From positions 9,548,001 through 9,612,000 of the forward strand of contig OZ176054.1 in assembly GCA_964247055.1 (NCBI GenBank): 64,000 bases of DNA, written 5' to 3'. How positions within the stretch are numbered: the stretch's first letter is position 1; every line of letters starts with the position of its first letter. Origin of the DNA: Paragordius varius (taxonomy: Eukaryota > Nematomorpha). The position numbers were made by a program, and so were the translations under genes. A model generated the notes under the pieces. That model was not told the origin of the DNA, made no database searches, and saw only the letters and a program-made list of their open reading frames with translations. Below are positions 48,866-64,000 of the stretch, piece after piece.

Positions 48866-49030
48866 AATGAATCTGATTATGAATCAGTTGTTCAATTCAT
48901 ACATCTAGGTCACATTATTAGTGCCAACTGTGGCGTAACTGAGGCTATCATAGATAGAATCACACAAACATGGAAAAGCTACCATGCACTCAAACAAATA
49001 ATAAATATAAACATTAAGGATGCTCTTGAT
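48866..49030 (+). repeat. LINE C-terminal remnant
   Basis: Reads FIHLGHIISANCGVTEAIID then RITQTWKSYHALKQIINI, clearly related to the region after the PHD-like finger in the element at 12537-15214 (YLGDMISAGGGIEHAI, RISQMWKKYHSLK). It keeps under 60 codons. Confidence 0.75.
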
Positions 49031-49107
49031 CGCACTTCTTGGAGAAAATAATACGACAAGCTTCATATCTGAAGATAGTTTAACCCAACAACAACACTTC
49101 AAATACA

Positions 49108-49180
49108 TATAAGAATTTAAATTTATTTATACATAAGAATTTAAATTTATTTATACATAAGAATTTAAATTTATTTATAC
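49108..49180. repeat. 24-bp tandem repeat, three copies
   Basis: Three perfect or near-perfect copies of a 24-bp unit containing AAGAATTTAAATTTATTTAT, just 3' of the element's gene. Confidence 0.85.
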
Positions 49181-49186
49181 ATAATG

Positions 49187-50019
49187 AATATATTAGTCAG
49201 ACATAAAATGATTCCAATAGTATTCACCAATCATGTGGATACTATTGGAACTATTATAATTTTTTTCTATGTGTTTCAGTGTTTGGTGGAACCGTTCCCC
49301 ATCCTGGTCTGTTGCCCTCCACCGGGGGAATTTGTCCAGATGCTTATCCACAAGATGCAGTTTTATGGACATATTTGCACCTAAAAATATATAAATAACA
49401 TTAAATGTTAAAGATAAGTTTTAAAAATCAAATATGTACCTAGAACTTTATAGGAGTCAACTACTTCGGCTCCTAGAGATAGATAATTCAGAGATTTATA
49501 ATTTCCTAAAAATTCCCTACTGAAAGTTCTAAAAGCATTAAATGCTCTTTTTTCAGTAGGGTTCATTAAGTTATACAAGGCCTCCGAATCAAATAGTCTT
49601 TCTATTTGAGGGCCTGTTAAATAACCTGCGGCCAATTTTGATGGATTGATTTTGAACATATTTAAATAAAAATTGTAGGCTGGTCCTCCCTTGTGATATA
49701 TGTGCGGGCTAGCCCCAATTTAATATGTAAGGGAGGAATCATCATGTTGTCCATTTTAATCAATGGGATTCTGTCCAGGCTATAAGTACCTTGTATATTT
49801 TAAAATAAAATATACCTATGACATCATCCGTTCTAGGTTGGTATATATGATTTGAATTGTAATGGTTTGCCTTCTCTCTAGATTTAAAGAGGCAAAAAAA
49901 GCACGCGTAGGTAGGGTAACCGCCTTTCAAACCGCGGCATATAGATAAAACCTAAAAATTATTTAATGTTATACTTTATAATCAGCAATCAAGGAGTAGT
50001 GATTGCGATTCGGACACCT
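49187..50019 (-). CDS. Gene of unassigned transposon-associated family (GERFHQ family)
   Basis: Exons inferred on the minus strand: about 50019-49975, 49951-49816, 49789 to about 49440, and about 49385-49187, with introns of 23, 26 and 59 nt. The readable strings in order are PNRNHYSLIADYK, VLSICRGLKGGYPTYACFFC, FKSREKANHY, MIPPLHIKLGLA, GYLTGPQIERLF, EFLGNYKSLNY, NMSIKLHLVDKHLDKFP and DGERFHQTLKHIEKNY. I recall this order (LPPLHIKLGL ... GPQI ... FLGN ... HLDxFP ... GERFHQ) from multicopy uncharacterised proteins in arthropods and cnidarians, but I know of no assigned function. About one frame interruption lies in the third exon region, so this copy may be dead. The Cys/His positions (CFFC, H, GERFHQ) could be metal-binding or catalytic, but that is a guess. 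Confidence 0.6.
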
Positions 50020-50040
50020 ATCCAACATCTTTTTATAAAG

Positions 50041-50766
50041 AATACAAGTTAAAAATATTAATTATTGGTTCAGTTATTTTAATCAAATTTGTAGGGCGAT
50101 GATACCTTCCACATATATAGCAGAAAAGGTCTTTACTATGTTATTAAACAATATATATATATATACCTGTATCCAAAGTAATGGGAATTTCATAATCTTG
50201 AAATTTTATTGGTTTTTTTTTAATCGGATTTGAAAATTGCGCAGTAATGTATTTATGAATCAATGATCAGCATATGATGAAAATTCAACAAAAATTGCAA
50301 AAATTTTTGAAAAAATAGAAATTTTTCTACGGACTTAAAAAGATACATAGCCTTTATTATATATAGCAACTCTTTGGTATGTTATATATTAGTCATAAAC
50401 TTAAATAATAATAACAATATGGAGTTCTTACAAATAATTTTTTTATAATATATTTCGACAATTTCATGAAATTTTCGAATTTCTATTTTTGTGGAATAAA
50501 AAAAATTATTGGTACTTTAAAATTATTATATGTATTTTTCTTAAGAATATATTAGGTTTTATATAATATATAAAAATTTTATAATGTTTGCTCGATAAGA
50601 TTAAAAAATATGGACAAAAATTTATTTCTAGTCAAAAATGAAAAAATGGAATATTTCCATTTTAGGGCGCGTTTTTGCCCCAAATTTTTTGGGGTCTTCT
50701 TTTCCAAGGTATTTCTTATTATTCTAGATAAAAATCATTTTTGTTTATTTTTTTGTGCGCACTGTG
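50041..50766 (-). repeat. Right long terminal inverted repeat
   Basis: Inverted partner of 47734-48470, 726 bp, with only scattered differences seen. Confidence 0.9.
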
Positions 50767-50839
50767 TTATTATATTTTTTGGATTGAAGGTTTTTGAGCT
50801 TAGAATGCAAAGTCCTTATCTAAAAATTGGAAAAATATT

Positions 50840-51245
50840 GTATTGATATTCAATAGTTTATATATGATATGATTCCCATTATTTTTTATTATAATTATGT
50901 TTAAAGGAAACTTAAACTGAGCCTACATCTAAAAGTTAAACATTTGTCATTTAATAGTTTGTGATATGATTCCCATTATTTTTTATTAAATTTTTGTTTA
51001 AAGATTACTTAAGATACAGAGCTATATCTAAACGTTGAAATTTTGCTATTCAATAGTTTATTATATGATTCCATTATTTTTATTATATTTTTATTTAAAG
51101 GTTACTTAAGATACAGAGCCTACATCAAAAAGTTGAAATTTTGCTATTCAATAGTTTATGACATGAATTTTATTATTTTTTATTTATTTTTGTTTAAAGG
51201 TTACTTAAGATACACAACCTACATCTAAAAATTAAAATTGAATAG
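50840..51245. repeat. Tandem repeat, about 100-bp unit, four copies
   Basis: Each unit has TTTAAAGGTTACTTAAGATA, then a GAGCCTACATCTAAAAGTTG block, CTATTCAATAGTTT and ATGATTCCCATTATTTTTTA. A similar partial unit lies left of the long-inverted-repeat element (about 47660-47725), so that element appears to have landed in this array. Confidence 0.8.
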
Positions 51246-51289
51246 AGATATTGCTATGCGAGCGATATATGGTTATGTGATATGATATG

Positions 51290-51780
51290 ATATACACTAC
51301 CCCCGAAATCGGGTGGGGGTTAATATATATTCTGATAGGATATTGTATCAGGATTATTATGGTGCTTTTTCGGTCGTTAGTAATATAAGTAAATTAGATG
51401 CTAAAATGGCAAAATATGCGTATTTTGCTCAAAATATTTTGAAAGCTAAATGCTTCATTCAAAATATAACCAAAATATATAATAAACTGCATATAAAAAG
51501 CAAAGCAAAATTTTTAAAAGATTTTAATATTTAAATTTGGTTTCGGAAACCCAAACTTTTTGGCTCTTCTATATTGGGTAAACACAAAAATGCCAAGATA
51601 GAGAGATAAAATTTCATATATAGGCTGAATTTTGATATCAACCGAAAATTTCAAAAATTTATTTTTATCTAATTCGATTTTTAGCAAAACATTGTTTCAC
51701 GTATTTTATACTATTTTGTGGCATGGTGAAAATGGTATAAAAATGTTAAAAGATATAAAAACACTCATTTTAAAGGAATC
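51290..51780 (+). repeat. Partial copy of the 28.3-kb foldback repeat family
   Basis: Begins ACTACCCCCGAAATCGGGTG with an internal palindrome, then ATATATTCTGATAGGATATT and GTATCAGGATTATTATGGTG. Later blocks match 28340-28800 (GAAAGCTAAATGCTTCATTC; AATAAACTGCATATAAA). Confidence 0.6.
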
Positions 51781-52493
51781 GATGACGCTGAACGAATCTT
51801 TTTCATAAATGTTAACATAACGGTCAAATGTTTTTAAATTTTAGTAAATTAGTGTAAAAAAAACAATTCATATTTAATATTTAATTAAAGACAACAAAAA
51901 TTCTAATTAATATTTTAATGTTAAGAATAAAGATAGGCTTTCGCCAAAAACTTAACATATCGTGAGCTAAATTTACAAATTTTTGATATGGACAAGTTAC
52001 CAAAAAATCGGAATAACTTTATCGTCTCAATCATAAACCGGAAAACTTAAAATTTTGTATAATCTTGTTTCTTTTTTTTCTTAAGTGCACTATGTGTGTA
52101 GAAAAATATGCGAGCCGTTCGACTGCAGAACAAAAAAATTGACCTTTACAAAACTTAAAATATAAGTTGTATTTAACAACTCATATAAATTTTAAGATTA
52201 TGGTAAATAGGTACAATTATTAGTTTAGGTTTTTATATAAGCTTTTACTTGGTTTACATAGATTCAAAACTTGTGTTTTTTATTTGCAACTTAAATATGC
52301 ACATATAAATTATATTTGAATTTTTTAAAAATGATACTAATATATTCTATATTAACATAAATGATGAATCAATTGTACATATTTATTCATCGTAACAAAT
52401 TTTTGATTTTTTATTGCAATATTTAGGATATAAAAATATTTTCACTTTTATTGTGATTATTTACGAAATAAATATTAACAAACTAGCTCTAAA
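51781..52493. other. RPS17 upstream region
   Basis: About 700 bp of AT-rich DNA before RPS17. No gene seen; it should include the RPS17 promoter. Confidence 0.4.
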
Positions 52494-53028
52494 ATGGGTC
52501 GTATCCGAAACAAAGTTATCAAAAAAGCATCTCGTGAAATAATAGAGAAATTTTATTCGAAACTTGGAACTGATTTTCACACCAACAAGAAAATATGTGA
52601 AGAAGTTGCAATCATGTCAACAAAGAAACTAAGAAATCAAACGGCTGGGTATACTAGGATTTACAAATGATGAATAATTGACTTTCGTTCTACTGAAATA
52701 ACGATGATAAAATAGATCTGAAAATTTTTATAATTTTTAATGTTGTATTATTTACTTTTAAATATATTTTTACTAGGTATGTAACACATTTGATGAAGAG
52801 AATAAAAAAGGGACCAGTCCGCGGAATATCACTTAAGTTACAAGAAGAAGAAAGAGAAAGGCATGATAATTATGTCCCAGAAGTATTATTTTTGTAAAAG
52901 TTTAGGTTTCCGAAATTAAAGTCAATGAAATTGAAATCGACACAGAAACTAGAGATATGCTCAAATCTCTTGATTTTGATAAATTGCCTGTTAGAGTGAT
53001 ACAAATTCAACCATTTGGCTACAAATAA
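52494..53028 (+). CDS. RPS17: Ribosomal protein eS17 (RPS17)
   Basis: eS17 is a 40S subunit protein near the beak and mRNA exit side. Three exons join in phase: 52494-52648, 52777-52882 and 52906-53028, giving 127 aa (human 135). The start [20 protein letters not shown], then [53 protein letters not shown] and [16 protein letters not shown] align throughout with human RPS17. Intron 2 is only 23 nt; without its removal the frame stops just after YVPEVLFL. The C-terminal tail ([12 protein letters not shown]) is shorter and more diverged than in vertebrates. Confidence 0.97.
52883..52905 (+). other. Ultrashort 23-nt intron 2 of RPS17
   Basis: Starts GTATTATT and ends GTTTAG. Removal restores PE-VSEI, matching human PEVSAL. 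It holds an in-frame TAA if retained. Confidence 0.95.
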
Positions 53029-53482
53029 TTTATAATATAATAAATGAATAAATTAAACATTTCTATATATTTAATATACATTAATGTTTTGATCTTAACT
53101 GCTGGTACCTTATAAGTGTTTGGCTGACTTAGCTGTAGATGAATCATTTGTGAGATTTGCTTCATAAATTAATTGATTTTGGTGTTCTTATCAAAAACTA
53201 TTCTAGGTCATTTTAATGAAGGCTCGCAATGGAAAACTTGTTTTATTAATAGGATATGCAAACAAGCCTACGAATAAAAACTCCTTGTTTACGGCTAAAA
53301 TAAATCATTTTGTTATAAAAAAAACCAATCCGTTATTTACCATTACAATTATGGGTTATGTTAAGTTTGCAGTCTAACAAAAAATTTTATGCATGAATTT
53401 TTTTATATCACGTGATCTAATCCATTATCTTACCTATCTCCACTCTTAGGAGTTTTGTTATTTTTCTTTTTTGATATCTTTT
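53029..53482. other. Spacer between RPS17 and KDM5
   Basis: About 450 bp, no gene seen; probably the RPS17 3' end and KDM5 promoter. Confidence 0.4.

Positions 53483-64000
<10,518 letters not shown>

Larger units (their letters stand above)
47734..50766 (-). mobile_element. Element with ~730-bp terminal inverted repeats and an intron-bearing gene
   Basis: The arms 47734-48470 and 50041-50766 are inverted copies that look nearly identical over 700 bp. The outer tips read CACTGTGCGCAAAAAA and, inverted, CACAGTGCGCACAAAA, next to TA on each side. The 1.57-kb interior carries a gene on the minus strand (about 50020-49187) and a short LINE remnant (48866-49030). The arm similarity points to recent activity. 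The tips and TA flanks could fit a Tc1/mariner-like family, but the gene inside is not a DDE transposase I recognise, so the superfamily is left open. Confidence 0.8.

Noticed and set aside
49101-49190. Possible CRISPR-like array
   Set aside because: Only three head-to-tail 24-bp units without spacers; an ordinary tandem repeat in a eukaryotic genome.

Overview
This window is animal nuclear DNA, very A+T-rich by eye. Every gene is split by GT-AG introns and uses the standard code. Five host genes can be named or placed in a family: RBM8A/Y14 (+), a BACK-domain protein (-), METTL13 (-), a GnRH/AKH/corazonin-type receptor (-), RPS17 (+) and the N-terminal two thirds of KDM5 (+); one short ORF facing METTL13 is unrecognised. 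The GnRH/AKH/corazonin-type receptor suggests a bilaterian. I could not fix the lineage. The most distinctive clue is a set of ultrashort introns of 22 to 26 nt, confirmed by reading phase and by conserved protein sequence across the junctions. They occur in four host genes and in one transposon gene. Introns this short are known from dicyemid mesozoans, but here they sit beside introns of 0.1 to 5.5 kb that are swollen by transposons, so a dicyemid or orthonectid origin is only a guess.

Layout. 1-2.0 kb: repeat fragments. 2.04-3.46 kb: RBM8A (+). 3.98-7.54 kb: BACK-domain gene (-), convergent with RBM8A. 9.5-18.16 kb: METTL13 (-), whose introns hold a CACTA-like MITE, a reverse-transcriptase element bounded by terminal inverted repeats, and an old Ty3/gypsy integrase fossil. 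18.1-18.4 kb: a small divergent ORF whose start overlaps that of METTL13. 19.5-22.3 kb: a palindromic element with Helitron-like ends. 22.9-24.9 kb: a hAT-like MITE and a CACTA-like MITE. 25.1-33.6 kb: the receptor gene (-); its TM7 exon was not found. 34.7-35.2 kb: a MITE. 38.2-45.7 kb: a nest, with a hAT element (perfect 8-bp target duplication) holding a second hAT-type element, a Helitron-like end and a young Ty3/gypsy LTR retrotransposon. 46.15-47.6 kb: two inverted MITE copies. 47.7-50.8 kb: an element with terminal inverted repeats of about 730 bp and an intron-bearing gene I cannot assign to a transposon superfamily. 52.5-53.0 kb: RPS17 (+). 53.5 kb to the end: KDM5 (+).

The host genes are housekeeping, chromatin and signalling genes with no shared pathway or operon. 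Two encode parts of the gene-expression machinery (the exon-junction core protein Y14 and a 40S subunit protein), one modifies the elongation factor eEF1A, and one is a histone H3K4 demethylase. Most of the remaining DNA is transposon-derived. The best candidates for something undescribed are the long-inverted-repeat element at 47.7-50.8 kb, the inverted-repeat-bounded reverse transcriptase at 12.5-15.2 kb, and the ultrashort introns that host genes share with a transposon gene.
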